A DNA stretch of 64,000 nt from Luffa acutangula (Eukaryota; Streptophyta; Magnoliopsida; Cucurbitales; Cucurbitaceae), in contig CM072098.1 of assembly GCA_036850905.1 (NCBI GenBank), positions 48,630,281-48,694,280 of the forward strand, given 5' to 3'. Shown here piece after piece: positions 32,696 to 45,306 of this stretch. The notes below the pieces were generated by a model, which was not told where the DNA came from, ran no database searches, and saw only the letters and a list, made by a program, of their open reading frames with translations. A program made the position numbers and the translations under genes. Each line of letters begins with the position of its first letter. Positions within the stretch are counted from its first letter, which is position 1.

Positions 32696-35600
32696 ATGGA
32701 AGAGGAAGGGAATAAAAATTCTGGCAATGAAGAGGTTCCTGGTTGTGCTGTAGGCGATTTAGGAGAGGAGGAGGATAGAGAGGATAGAGAGGAGGAGGAG
32801 GAAGAGGAAGAGGAAGAGGAAGAAGAAGAGGAAGAAGTGGAGGATGAAGGAGAAGATGATATTGAAGAAGAAGATGGTTACACTTTCAAATTTAAGGCCG
32901 GAGAAAATCCTTTTGATTTTGTTGAAGGGACGGATTTTAGCATCCAACCATATAAAAAATTTGAGCGTCTTGAATATGAAGCTCTTGCTGAGAAAAAACG
33001 AAAAGCTCTTGCAAATGGTCAGAGGTAAATTTTATTCTAAATTTTCTGTTCTCTCACCCCTTTGATTTTATATATTCTTAATTTTTCCTCTCGCCCTTTT
33101 ATTGGGGGTGGGGGAATGGTTGCCTTCCATTAGTTGGTTTTACTGAAAAATACTGAAAGCTTGCCATCTACCTGCAAAGTTTATATCAATCATTTAAGAA
33201 CCCAGCAAACCAACGAACAGTAGAGTATTTGGCATGCATCCTGGAGAATGATTCAATTTTTGTTGGAATTTTTTTTTTTTTTTATATTAGCTCAAATTTA
33301 ATGTTCTTGAATGTTCGAGTTGCCTTCTTGGTGATTCTAACTTTGAATGAGCTAATCTAAGTTGGTTTCTTCATCTGTTGAACCACTAATAACTTTTACT
33401 TTCTTTGAGTTCATGGTTTGAAATTCATATAGTTTCCCTGCTTTGTCCCGGTAAAAACAGCGAGAGATCTGCAAAGAGGGGCAGGGTAGAAGATATTACT
33501 GGTGCAAGCTTTGATGAAATTATGGAAGCTATGAATTATGGATCTAGGAGGAAGCGGAAGGAGGTATTATCTACGCCAGTGTTATTTTAATTACTATTCT
33601 GTTGCTATATCAGTATGGATGCAATTTGGTATACAAGATAAGTATTAAGAAAAATGGAGTTCTTTTGGAGGAAAAGATCAGTGTATATGCGTTGTTGCCT
33701 AAACTTCTAGGAATTCTACAGCTCGTTTAAAGAATTTGATGTCAAGTAAATGAGGTCCAGTTACTTTTTTCGTAGGATCATTTATAATGCATTATAATTA
33801 ATTGAATGATATCGATACTCTTTCCAAGACTTAAAAAGTTGAATAATATAGACATTCATGTCATTGTAGTCATGCGTAAGAGACTTTTTTTAAGCATCAC
33901 AGTAACAACTTGATGGAGCTTCTACTTGATTTTTCTGGCGCAAAGGACACCTAAGTCCTTAAGGAATAATAGTCCAGTTGATCACATGTGAGCAACTTGT
34001 CTTGGTGTCTCCGACTCCACTTATTCCCTTAATAAGTCTCTCGTAGTACTCTCAATCTGACTGACAAGATTATCAGGAACACTATTTAGATACCTGTAGA
34101 TCTTGGTCACCTTTTTCACCACTAAATTTGGTGTAGATGATACAATATCTTTATTCATAATGATATGATAACAAAGAATGGGCAGGCTTTCATTGTCAAC
34201 AGTAAATGTGGTTTAGTACATGTTATCTGTCTAAGAGTAGCTGTTAATATAGTTTACTGCCTACATCAAAATTGTAAACACCAGGTTTTTTTGGGTTGTC
34301 TCTTAGGCAAGCCCTAGGAAACCACACCTGAAAAGACTGGCTGAAGGCCTCTACGTATTTAATCTAGCAGAGGAAGCTTTAGGCTGTTGAAAAAAGTCAT
34401 TTTCTCTCTCATCCCCTTCCCAATGCCATGCATTTATTATCAATATTCTGCGCTATTTGGGCCTCTTATTGATCTTTATATTTATATTTTCTGTAATCTA
34501 TTCTAAGATGCAAGCTTTTCGGTGACCTTGTAGCCTAAAAAAAGAGGTAGACGGAAGGGATCAAAGAAAAAACTTAATCGTGATGTTACAAAGTTGCTTG
34601 GTGATGCAACCTTATGTTATGCTCAAGGCCAGTATGAGAAGGTATAGAATCATAGAGATGATCGCCTTTCCTTTGAATAGTTCTGTTTAAGTCTTCACAA
34701 CACAATGCCTACAAAGAGAATAAGCGAAACATTATTTTTCTTTTTGTATCACTGAATTTATCTTTGAAGCATTATGGTTGCAGGCTATATCTGTATTGAG
34801 TCAAGTTGTTCTGCAAGCCCCAGATTTACCTGATTCGTACCATACGCTTGGACTTGTTTATCATGCAATTGGCGATGATGTAAAAGCCATGGGATTCTAC
34901 ATGCTTGCTGCACATTTAATGCCAAGAGATTCATCTCTCTGGAAACTGCTATTTTCATGGTCGATGTGAGATCCTCTTCCATCTATGAATATATTTCTTA
35001 GTAGGTGATATAATGCTTTTGTCAAATTAAGATCAATTCTGTTTATAATTTCATATTCAGCGTGGCATCAAATAGTACAAATTCATTAGAACATTCTTGA
35101 ACAACCATCTTTATACATCCATTTGTTATCTCTTTACATTCTCAGTATAGGGAAGTAGACGACAGACACAAATGTCCGAGGCCAGGACACTGGTGTTGAA
35201 CAATTGCATCATAAAGACCCTTCATCCTTGATTAGAATTAAAGAATGTCTCTAGTGTATATGAATGTGACATACACCTAGGAAATATGGGCTAATTAAGG
35301 AATTGTGATCATGCACATGTTCCCATGAAGTCATTACTTTTAGTTTTAGTATATGAAATGAAGAAATATAATTTACAGCTTGTAGATATTTAACATCTGC
35401 AGTGACCGAGGTGACATTGATCAAGCAAGTTACTGTCTTTCTAAAGCAATTAAAGCAGAGCCTGATGATATTAATTTATTATTTCATCGTGCATCACTCT
35501 ATCTTGAGCGTGGAGATTGTCAAAAGGCAGCTGAAACATATGACCAAATTCATCAACAATGTCTAGGAAATGTTGAAGCACTAATGACAGGAGCGAAGGT

Positions 35601-38600
35601 TTGATGTTTAATCTCCTAATTTTCCATTGAGTTTGACTTCCTTATTCTCAAGCACTTAAGATTCCAAGATTATTATTGCACTGATTTATGCATGTTTTTC
35701 TTATTTTGAAAAACTATTTCATGTTTTGTGCATGGTTGTTATTCAGCCAATCAAATTTCTTTGACTTCCGAGCTTCAATTATCCTTGTGAGGAATTGTAT
35801 CTGATTCTCAGTTAGCTAACTGTATTTAGATTTATTTGAATTTGCATCTAAAATCTGTCTTGCTTTACCTTGCTAGCTGTACCAAAAATGCGGTCATCTG
35901 GAACGTGGAACTTGCATTCTTGAGGACTACATTAAAGGACATCCAGCTGAAGCTGATTTAGATGTGGTTGATCTTCTAGCTTCTTTTTATATGGGAAGTA
36001 AAGAATTCAGCAAAGCTCTTGAGCGCATTGAGCATGCGGATGAGGTGTACTGTGCAGGAAAAGAGCTACCTTTAAACTTGACAGCTAAAGCAGGAATCTG
36101 CCACGTCCATCTTGGAAATATTGAAAAGGCAGAGGTCAGTATGGTCTTCAAAGCATAACTACCAATAAGTAAATGTTGTTAATATTTATATTATCCATAG
36201 TGAGGCAACTAAGTATGGTAATTCATTCATTTAAAGTTAAGCTATTGTTTTCTGAATGTAGGTTTACTTCTTTGTTTTATATTTTTTTCAATAGGGTAAC
36301 TCTTCGGGAAGTCCTTTTAGCACATTGCTTAGAAGTATTTACAAAAAATATTTTTGTTGTATGTTTGATTTATGCATGCTTGGACATGGTTAGCCTTCTT
36401 TATTGGTGGGATGTTGAAATTATCCACTGAAAGGCTGTCAACTAATTTTCTTTTAGCTTTGTGCTTATTGTTGGTTGCGGAAAAAAGGGTGTTATTTTTT
36501 TTTCTTTATCTAATTCATGGTACATTTAGAAATTACGGCCAATAAAGTAATGCTCTCAAGGGCTTAATGTGTTTTCAAAGTTTATGATGGAGATGCAACA
36601 TTTATATTTATTCCACGTTCTACCATATATGGGGCCTCCTCTATTGTAGTATGTTATGGTTTTTATTCAAATAATAATTTCTGTAGCTTGCTCTGTATAC
36701 TGTCATCTCTTGGGTGGGAGTGATAATATGTCTGCATCAGTCTTGAGTTTGAAAATATTATACTTACCAGTTTATATGTACCGCTAGTGCCTCTTTGCTA
36801 ATTTGGAACGGGAAGCTGCCGGTGATAACTCAAATTTGATGATTGAAGTTGCAGACTCGTTGCTGAGTCTTAAGCACTATAACTTGGCATTGAAGTATTA
36901 TCTCATGTCAGAAGAAGTAAATGCTGGAGGGAACATGGTAAGCTGATATGGTTTTCATTTTTCCTTTTCAGTGAGGTGTTGGAAGGGTGGGGTGATGTTT
37001 GGCTTTCAAATAGAATTACTTGCATTTTTAGCGTAGCATGTTACATCTCAATGTTAGATGACATTTTACATAATTCTATTAGATCTTCTGGCAAGTTTTC
37101 GATTGCTATATCCACTCAGCATACATGTCTTAGGCTGTGTTATAAGAAAGTCTCGAATTACTGTTGAATGTTGATCATATTGTGTATGCTGCATTTTCTT
37201 CAATCAATTCTTATTATTTTTTTCAGTGGTCATCTTTCTTTTCTCCCTACGGCTGAACCAAAATTTCATACCCACTTTTCCATGTTTCTACATTACATTT
37301 CTTACAAAACTAAATATTTAACTTCAATCATCAATATACAACCAGTGATTCTTGTTTCCTTCTCTTGGTTTTGATGTGTTTTGAATGATAAGATTGAGGA
37401 TTGATCCTCTGTAATTCTGCTGCATAGTGGTTTCAAATCTTTTTAAATCAATTGCTTAAGTCAATTAATTTTATTTAGTTACATTTTTTAATCTTTAAAA
37501 GGTTATGATATTGAGATTTATTTCTTAAATTTATTTGAACTGCACTTGTTGAGTTTTGTTTCGTACTTTACCCTGATTAACAACACCTTACTTTTGTAGC
37601 AGGGGATTTTATACCTAAAAATTGCCCAATGTTACTCATCAACTAATGATAGAGCACAGGCAATTGTGTTCTTTTACAAAGGTGAGGCAAAGTTCTCAGG
37701 ATGATTTGATTTAATGCCAGCTGGTGCTTTTTTTGTAGTCCAACATCATCTCATGGTTGATTTCAAATTCATATCTCTCTTTGTAATTTTTTCTTTTATC
37801 AATGCAACTCTCAGATACTTATAAACCGGATGATATACTTTACTAATGTCTCAGAGAATTCACTTGTATTTTTTCTTTTTCCTTTTTTTTTTGAAACAAA
37901 AAATAAACTTTTACACGTCAGAAGTTACCATTGAAGTTTACAATTGAACCAAATAAAACATGAAGTTATTTCTCAAAGAACCTTAAATCAAACCATACAA
38001 AAGCCCGGATTTGTGTTAATAACGATAGAGTTATAATTGCAAAACCTCTTATCATTAGAAACCCATGAAGAGGCGTGAAACTTTGCTAAATCGAGCACCT
38101 TCTACCAATCTTTAACCTTTATGTTAAAAATTCTGTCATTCCTTTCCAGGCAAATACTCCACATAGAAGATTTGACAACATTGACCCATAGTTTCTTCTT
38201 TCTTTATTTTTAATTTTTTTCTTTTAATCTTTATAAGGGATGGCAACAAAGCAAATGAGCCACATTTCCCTCTAAAGAAGAGTGTTAATGTGAGAGTACT
38301 AGTTAGAGTTATGTGGGGAATGGTAGTAAGGATATATTAGTAATTAGTTAGGGTGTCTTGGTTATAAATAGGGAAGATAGGGAGCCTTAGAGGTGTAGAG
38401 AATTTTGGGTATTGTCTCATAGTGGGTAGTGGGACTTTGGGAGAGAGTTAGCCCTCTTAAAAGGCTATCAGTTATATTGTAATTTCTTTTCGGCATTGCA
38501 ATATATTAGTATTTGGTATTTTCTTAGTTTGAATACCTAACAGTTAACTCCAAGGTGAACACAACATTTATAGAAGTACCAAATCTTAAGTGAGTTTGTA

Positions 38601-41600
38601 AAATACTATAAAGCTAACTAATGTTCGTTTGCAGTGCTTCAACATCTTGAAGATAACATTAATGCCCGATTAACTTTGGCTTCCCTCCTCCTTGAGGAAG
38701 CTAGAGAAGAAGAAGCCATTTCATTACTATCTCTTCCAAAAGATTCAAGTATGTATTCATTAAATCACTATCATGTTCTTTATTGTTTCTCACCTTGCTT
38801 ACTAAACGTTTTTGGGTACTTCTGATCTGACTTTATTTATGCAGATTCAACTAGCTCATCTTCCAGCAAACACAAACCTTGGTGGCTCAATGAGAAAGTA
38901 AAACTGAAGCTTTGCCACATATACAGAACTAAAGGAATGCTCGAGAACTTCGTTGAGGCAATCTTTTCTTTGGTCCGTGAGTCCTTATATATTGAGACTC
39001 TTCAAGAAAAGGTAGTTAAAATTACGTGGCTGAAAACTTCTTTCTTTACTGTAGTCCTTCACGCTTACCTAGTTATAACGATATTTTTGTCTAGGCTTTG
39101 AAAATATGAGTACTTAAGGGCAATTTCAAAGTTTTCCTATTTTCCAATATTCATTCTCATGCCTGCTTGGATCTCTAGACTCTAGGTCATTTCTCATGTG
39201 TTGAGGACAACTTTCATGAAGCAGTATATTGGCATCAATCTCTCAGTAATTATAGATTGGGTGAATCGTAAGTTGTATTGTATGGAAAGAAAATGAAACT
39301 ATCTATTAAAATATATGTCCAAGAAGAGGCGATTCACAATTACCCTGCATGTTGATATAAAATTGTTTTTTTTTTTTGGTCAGATTGTATATATGTTGTG
39401 AATCCTATTGCCGTGTTTTCAGTGCTCTTGAAAAGTAAATAATGAAATTAGAAAAGAAACTAACAGCTAAGGCCAATTATTTTGTGGGTCCTATTTCCTC
39501 CAGCAACTTGTTTCATTTTCGGTTTATGTTTGTTGGATATGCCCACTTCTATGTGCAATTTTCCTTATGTAGTAATGTTAATATTTAAGGCTATGATTTA
39601 AGAATTTAAGATATCTGTCACCATTACAAAATCTTTAGATTCTCTATCTCTCAAATTTCTTCTATTTCAAGGTACTTTTATCTTTTTCGAATTCTAAATT
39701 CCATGTCATTTCTTTAAAAATAACTTGTTTGGGTTTTAGATTAAAGTGAACAAGAAGAAGCTTCCAAAGAGAGTTTTGCTTGAAAGAGTCAAAGTACTAG
39801 ATGGACGTGAAACTGGTAGCCTATTTCGTGGCTTCAGACCCGTAGCTCCTAAATCAGATTTGTAAGTAATCAAGGTCTTGACAATGTGTTGTAAGAATAT
39901 TATCTTTAACATAATTTTCTTTCTTCTCTTAATAAGTCTGATTCATGAACGTCTCCCGAATTGGAATACGACAACCTATAGTGAAATAACATTGATTGTA
40001 TTGGACATTAGAGAAATTTTAATTTTCTAAATCACCTGGCATTTCTCCCTCGTTCACCTGGCATTCTTGATGAGAATTAGTAATAAGCCTCAAAATGTTC
40101 TCAATATTCGGTCCTTACTAAGAAAACTCCTGTTTATAGCTTCCAAAGCAACAATCATTTAAGTTTTGAGTTTCCATAACCTGGCTTCCTGCTTATTCTC
40201 TTTTTATAAATTCTGTTTCTTTTCTTTATATACTATTTCAACATTTTTGCTTTAAACAAGTATATGAAAACTTCTGATCTGTGCATAAATTAGATCAAAA
40301 GCTTCCAGAGCAAAGAAATTGCTTCAAAAGAGGGAAAGAATCAAGGAAGAAAAGAAGGCCAAAGCTCTGGCTGCTGGAGTCGAGGTGAACTATGATGATT
40401 TGGATGATGAGCCAACGGTAAATTTTGGGTTGTTTGCTTATTTTTATTGCATATGAACTTTGGATATGCTAGCAAAAATTCAACTAAGCATGCTTTTGTT
40501 TTCATCTGTGATGTTTCTAGCTACGGGGGCACCGAGAATCTCCCCTGCCTAATCTTCTGAAGGATGAAGAATATCATAATCTTATTGTTGATGTCAGTAA
40601 CTCTTACGCTTCTCTCAATCTTCGTAATTTTCCTCTTTGTTTATCTTTCCATTATGCCAAATGAACATTAATCATGTACCCATGTTTAGGCAGTCCCATT
40701 TGTTTCATTACCTAACTCCCCCCATTTAATCATCCACCTAATGCTTTCTTTGTGATTTGATTTGCATAGCTGTGCAAGGCATTGGCTTCGTTGGGAAGAT
40801 GTTCTGAAGCTTTAGAGATAATAAGTTTAACTTTAAAGTTGGCTTTTAACACATTATCCACAGAAAGGAAGGAGGAACTCCAGTTACTCGGAGCTCGTAA
40901 GTATCACTTGTTACATCTATTTTGCCTGTTTTCCAAATGGTGCTAGATTTGTGGCTTGCTTCAAAAAGAGATGATTGCCTAAATTCTCTTGGCCGAAGGC
41001 CTTCAATTATACTCTCTCAACATATCTTTACTTTATTAAAATGACCTATTGAGGGGGTAGTGAAAGAATTGGCATTTATTAGTTATTACAATGTAATTGA
41101 CAATTTTTAAATATGGAAACCTGCAATTTTTTGATTTTCTAAGATTTTATTGTTGTTAACATATGTTCCCAGAATTAGCATTCAGCTCAACTGATACCAA
41201 GCATGGATTCAACTTTGCAAAGCACGTTGTTAAGCTGTATCCTTACAGCATCTCTGCTTGGAACTGCTATTATAAAGTATCTTCAAGGTATGCGAGCCTT
41301 TGATATTTTATATGGTTTGAACCAAATATCTATTTTCATTTGTACTAAAAAACTACCTATCTGCATTTAATACACATTTTATTCCAAAACACAAAGAATA
41401 CAAAAAATGGCAGGGTAGAGGGATCTCCTCCCGAACGCAGAGGATACCTTTTATTCCCTCATTGAAAACCGGTTTCTCATTATTTAGAGAAAAAAAAAAG
41501 ATAGAAAAGAAGAAGAAGAAACAAATATCCATGTTGATAACAACACTAGAGAAATTTGAAAAATAAAATTTTAGCTTTCTTTTTCAAGACTAGTCAGTGT

Positions 41601-43794
41601 GTTTCCTCTCAATTTCAAAGAACACCCGAGTTCCTATTAAAATAGGAACTCTTTAAAGACTTTGTTGTTTCTCTCTATCCATAAATCATCCATAGAATAG
41701 CTTTTATTGGGTCTCTAGTCCATACCATGCAGTCCTCATTTTGATTAGGGATCAGTGTTTTCCAGCTTGTTTACAAGAGTCAGCCCATCCTCGAATCCCC
41801 ATTCTTGCAAATTTCACCACACTTTAAATTCCTGCCAAAGTTGCTTTAGTTCCAGTTCCAGCCCTTTAAACCATTTTTTTTTTTTCTTAGAATATTATAT
41901 CACACATATGAGCTGGGGATTCAAACCTATGACCTTAAGGAAGATATAGATCCTTTAATTATCGAGTTTTACTCAGATCAGTGAAACCATTGTTTCCTTT
42001 AGTGAGAGTTATGACATACAGATTTGGAAGAAGTATGATAGACTTTTATTACCACACATCTTTTCTTTCTAATAGATTAGTACTAACTTAGGAGCATTAT
42101 GTTTATTTTTTGTTTTGTTTTTTTTTTTATCCACGAATTACAACTCACTTGAGGCTTTCCTGTATTCTAGAATGACGAACCGGGATTCAAGGCATTGCAA
42201 GCTTCTGAATAGCATGCAAGCCAAATACAAAGATTGTGCACCGCCCTATCTCATTGCCGGGCATCAATTTACCGCCATTAGCCATCATCAAGATGCTGCA
42301 AGGAAATATCTTGAAGCTTATAAATTATTGCCGGATAGTCCCCTAGTTAACTTGTGTGTTGGTATGGTCCCTGTTCTTCATGTCTCTTGTATATTCAGAA
42401 CTGTATTTATAAACTCCTAATTTGAGATACTTGGTGCTTTCCTACTTGCAACTATTTTCTTCCTTGGCCTAAATATGTTCCTTTCAGGATCGGCGTTAAT
42501 CAACTTGACGCTTGGATTTCGTCTTCAAAACAAGCATCAGTGTATCGCACAAGGCTTAGCATTCCTCTACAAAAATTTGAAGCTTTGTGATAACAGCCAG
42601 GTATGATATATGAAGAAAGAAAGCAACATTGATAATAACGTTAACAAACAGTATTGACAAGGATACGACGAGCTAACTAAGAAAATGGCATTGTTTGTCA
42701 TTTAAGCCATGAGTCTTGATCATACATGGTTAAAAAGTTAGAAAAATGAAATTGTTTGTCATTTAAGCCATGAGTCTTGATGATACATGGTTAAAAAGTC
42801 TGATAAGGAAAAGCTAACTAGAAAAATGAAATTGTTTGTCATTTGAGCTACGAGTGTTGATGAGTTATGATCATAGAAGTTGTGATTCAAAAAGACTTTT
42901 TTCTATTTTTTATCCTCATTTCCTAAGGCCTCGTTTGATAATCATTTGGATTTTGGTTTTTGGTTTTTGAAAATTATGCTTGTTTTCTATCAATTTCCTT
43001 ACCATTGTTTTCATCTTTGTTAAGGACACATTTGAATTCCTAGTCAAATTCCAAAAATAAAAACAAGTTTATGAAAATTACTTATTTTAGTTTTCAAAAC
43101 TTGACTTGGTTTTTGGGTTTTTGAAAACATGAGAGGAACGTAGATAACAAAACAAAGAAACTTATAGCGGGGAAGTAGTGTTTTTAAGCTTAATTTTTAA
43201 AAACCGAAAACAAAAAACCAAATAGTGATCATACGGAGCTTTCAGTTTGTATTTCCTATGGATGCAAAGACCGAGAGGAGGTATAGTTTTGGGGAAAGGT
43301 AGAATGGAGGGACTGGGCCAATACCTATAACTTGCACTGAGCTTGCTGTAATTTTGCTGCAGCCACTAACAAATGGCATGTTCAATGGCTACTAGCATGA
43401 AATCTGGTGGTTTTGGTCTTTATATCCTTAACGTAGGCGAACCGGGTTTATAATTACTAACATATTGATCCAGAACCTGATTTCCCCACAGTTGTGAACA
43501 TTTTGTGTTTGCCCTGTTAATGATCTGTAGGAAGCCTTATACAACATAGCTCGAGCGTATCATCACATTGGACTCGTGACGCTGGCGGTTACATATTACG
43601 AAAAGGTGCTCGCAACTTACCAGAAGGATTGCCCCATCCCAGAACTTTTTGGCGAGAATCGAAACGTTAAGCATCAGAAATTAGTCTACTGTGATCTACG
43701 CAGAGAAGCAGCTTACAATTTGCATCTTATATATAAAGAGAGCGGAGCTGTTGATCTTGCTAGGCAAGTCCTAAAAGATCATTGTACATTTTAA
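32696..43794 (+). CDS. GTF3C3: TFIIIC TPR subunit (GTF3C3 / yeast Tfc4 type)
   Basis: Eighteen exons: 32696-33024, 33461-33563, 34534-34641, 34784-34965, 35403-35598, 35877-36134, 36788-36937, 37603-37681, 38635-38748, 38845-39011, 39740-39861, 40294-40417, 40521-40592, 40770-40896, 41173-41287, 42171-42361, 42488-42600, 43531-43794. All junctions are GT/AG and the 2814-nt CDS encodes 937 aa. A Glu-rich acidic N terminus (about 24-60) is followed by FKFKAGENPFDFVE, a basic nuclear-signal-like stretch (about 139-158, RRKRKEPKKRGRRKG), and TPR helices from about 165 to 470 (for example ALERIEHADEVY and SYHTLGLVYHAIGDD). A linker (RKLLQ/KERIKEEKKAKA type, 605-640) leads to C-terminal TPRs (YNIARAYHHIGLV). 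TFIIIC recognises A/B boxes for RNA polymerase III; this subunit bridges to TFIIIB in the nucleus. The 5' leader probably has its own intron. Intron 8 carries a solo LTR; intron 17 carries a MITE and a local tandem repeat. Confidence 0.93.
38289..38542 (+). mobile_element. Solo LTR (Copia-like, 254 bp) in TFIIIC intron 8
   Basis: It begins tgtgagagtactagttag and ends gaatacctaaca (TG...CA), with exact 5-bp duplications gttaa at 38284-38288 and 38543-38547. A TATA box (ttataaatagg, about 38361) and the U5-like ttgcaatatattagtatttg are present. There is no internal region. It lies about 90 bp upstream of the exon 9 acceptor, in the same orientation as the gene. Confidence 0.8.
41345..41960. repeat. 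Repeat-rich part of TFIIIC intron 15
   Basis: Intron 15 (41288-42170) contains an A-rich, LINE-tail-like segment near 41380-41560. A minus-strand fragment of the tRNA-related SINE lies near 41895-41945, where gagctggggattcaaaccta includes a diverged B box. No alternative exon with good splice sites was seen. Confidence 0.45.
42677..42870. repeat. Three-copy local tandem repeat in TFIIIC intron 17
   Basis: The phrase attgtttgtcatttaagcca is repeated at about 42694, 42750 and (diverged) 42831, each time followed by tgagtcttgatgatacatgg or a variant. Spacings are about 56 and 81 bp; the third copy follows an extra ctgataaggaaaagctaacta segment that also appears before the first copy in changed form. 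Confidence 0.75.
42927..43240. mobile_element. Harbinger/Tourist-like MITE in TFIIIC intron 17, diverged
   Basis: The left end ggcctcgtttgataatcatt and the right end gtgatcatacggagc are the same termini, in the same order, as the intact copy at 49372-49661. The interior phrases ttttgaaaattatgcttg, caaaacttgacttggttttt and aaaaaccaaatagtgatc correspond too. The target duplication is no longer clear. Confidence 0.65.
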
Positions 43795-45306
43795 GAAACA
43801 TAGCTTGTAACGAGAAATTAATCTATCTTATTTTGACAAACATTGTACATAGGTTGTGGATATAGGATATGTATGGTAGTTGAAGTGAAAGGATTAACTA
43901 ATTTAACTCGATAGGGAAAAATGACCGAGTTTGTAAGGATTCAGTTGATTATGTATATACATCTATCAATGTTAGTAGATAATTACTAATTCATATGGCA
44001 AGAATACAATTCTACGTTGTTTAGTTAGTTGGGATCAATTTTTTTAGCCGAAGCCACAAGTATTTTCCTCTGTACATTGAAATTATACATGGATAAGTGT
44101 TTCAGTGGACATTCGACTTTTCTTGTGTGGGGATTGCATGATTTGACATTTTGATCAAAGATACATATATTTTACTAATTGAGCTATATTTGTGTGGACC
44201 GGTGAAATTAAAGCTAGAACTAGTGAATGAGATTTATAGATTATCTTATTCCATGTTCTATCCATTCCGAGGACTGAATTCTAATTCCTTTTTCTACCAT
44301 TTCTTGTCCTCAAACATGGTCTAATAGAAATAATCAAAACAATTGAGAGATGCAAATGCCTCATTAATGTTTCCCAATGATGTAATGGGGTTGGTTTTGA
44401 TAAATGTTTTTTTTTTTCTTTTTCTTCTTTAACTCAACTAGTGATGTAATGGGGTTGGTTTTGATAAATGTTATTTTTTTTTCCTTTTCTTCTTTAACTC
44501 AACTAGTGAGAGTGGAGATTCAAAACTGTAATCACTTGATCAAAAATGTCTTAATCAATTGGATTATGTTAAGAAGTTTTGATGTATGTTAATGCATCTT
44601 TTATACCAAACTACGTATTCTTAATTTAATTGAAACAATTTTGTGACCAACATCGACCAACAAGAGACCACCAATTCAAAAGTCAAAATGATTTATTATA
44701 TTTTTGTTTTATTCTAGAAAATTGAATCGACCGGTACGTCTGAGTGGTGTTAATCCATTTAACCCCTATATATATGATAATTCGACGAGATTGCTACTTA
44801 TTAATTTACAAATAAATTAATGCGTCAATTTTCTACAATAATAACCAATTTTGTATAGTTACTATGTATTAAGAAGGGGTGCACATGCAGATTCGGTTTT
44901 CTCAATTTTTGCCTACATCCAAAACCAAACCGGTAGCTCTGGTTTTACATGATAGAAACTCGACCAATGTTGAATGTTGAAGAAAACAGATTTTTCCAAA
45001 TCAAATCTGAATCGGCGCCACCTTTAATAGTAAAATTGGTACATAATATTCTTACAAGAAGGAACTAGAATGAGGTGATTAAAATTCAATACCAATTGAA
45101 CTCGGACTGCAATCCAAGTTTCACGATAACATTCAAAAGTTTAGAAATAGGTCACTTGTCGTGAACCAATCAAGATAATGTTCCAACTAAATAAGCATTT
45201 CCTATCGATTTTGCAAATGACCTATAATCAAATATAATTCAAGCTAAATGGCGTGCAACAAATTCTAAAGAGAAGTGAAATTTAGGGAATTTGATTACTT
45301 GGTTCA
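43795..45306. other. Intergenic between convergent TFIIIC and GLYR2-like genes
   Basis: The two genes converge here, so this holds both 3' UTRs and terminators. It contains a head-to-tail duplication of 64/65 bp at 44379-44507 and a decayed repeat segment at 44880-45030. No exon was recognised. Confidence 0.7.
44379..44507. repeat. Two-copy direct tandem duplication (64 and 65 bp)
   Basis: Units 44379-44442 and 44443-44507 both begin gatgtaatggggttggtttt and end ctttaactcaactagt. They differ only in the internal T tract. The near identity suggests a recent slippage or unequal-exchange event. Confidence 0.9.
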
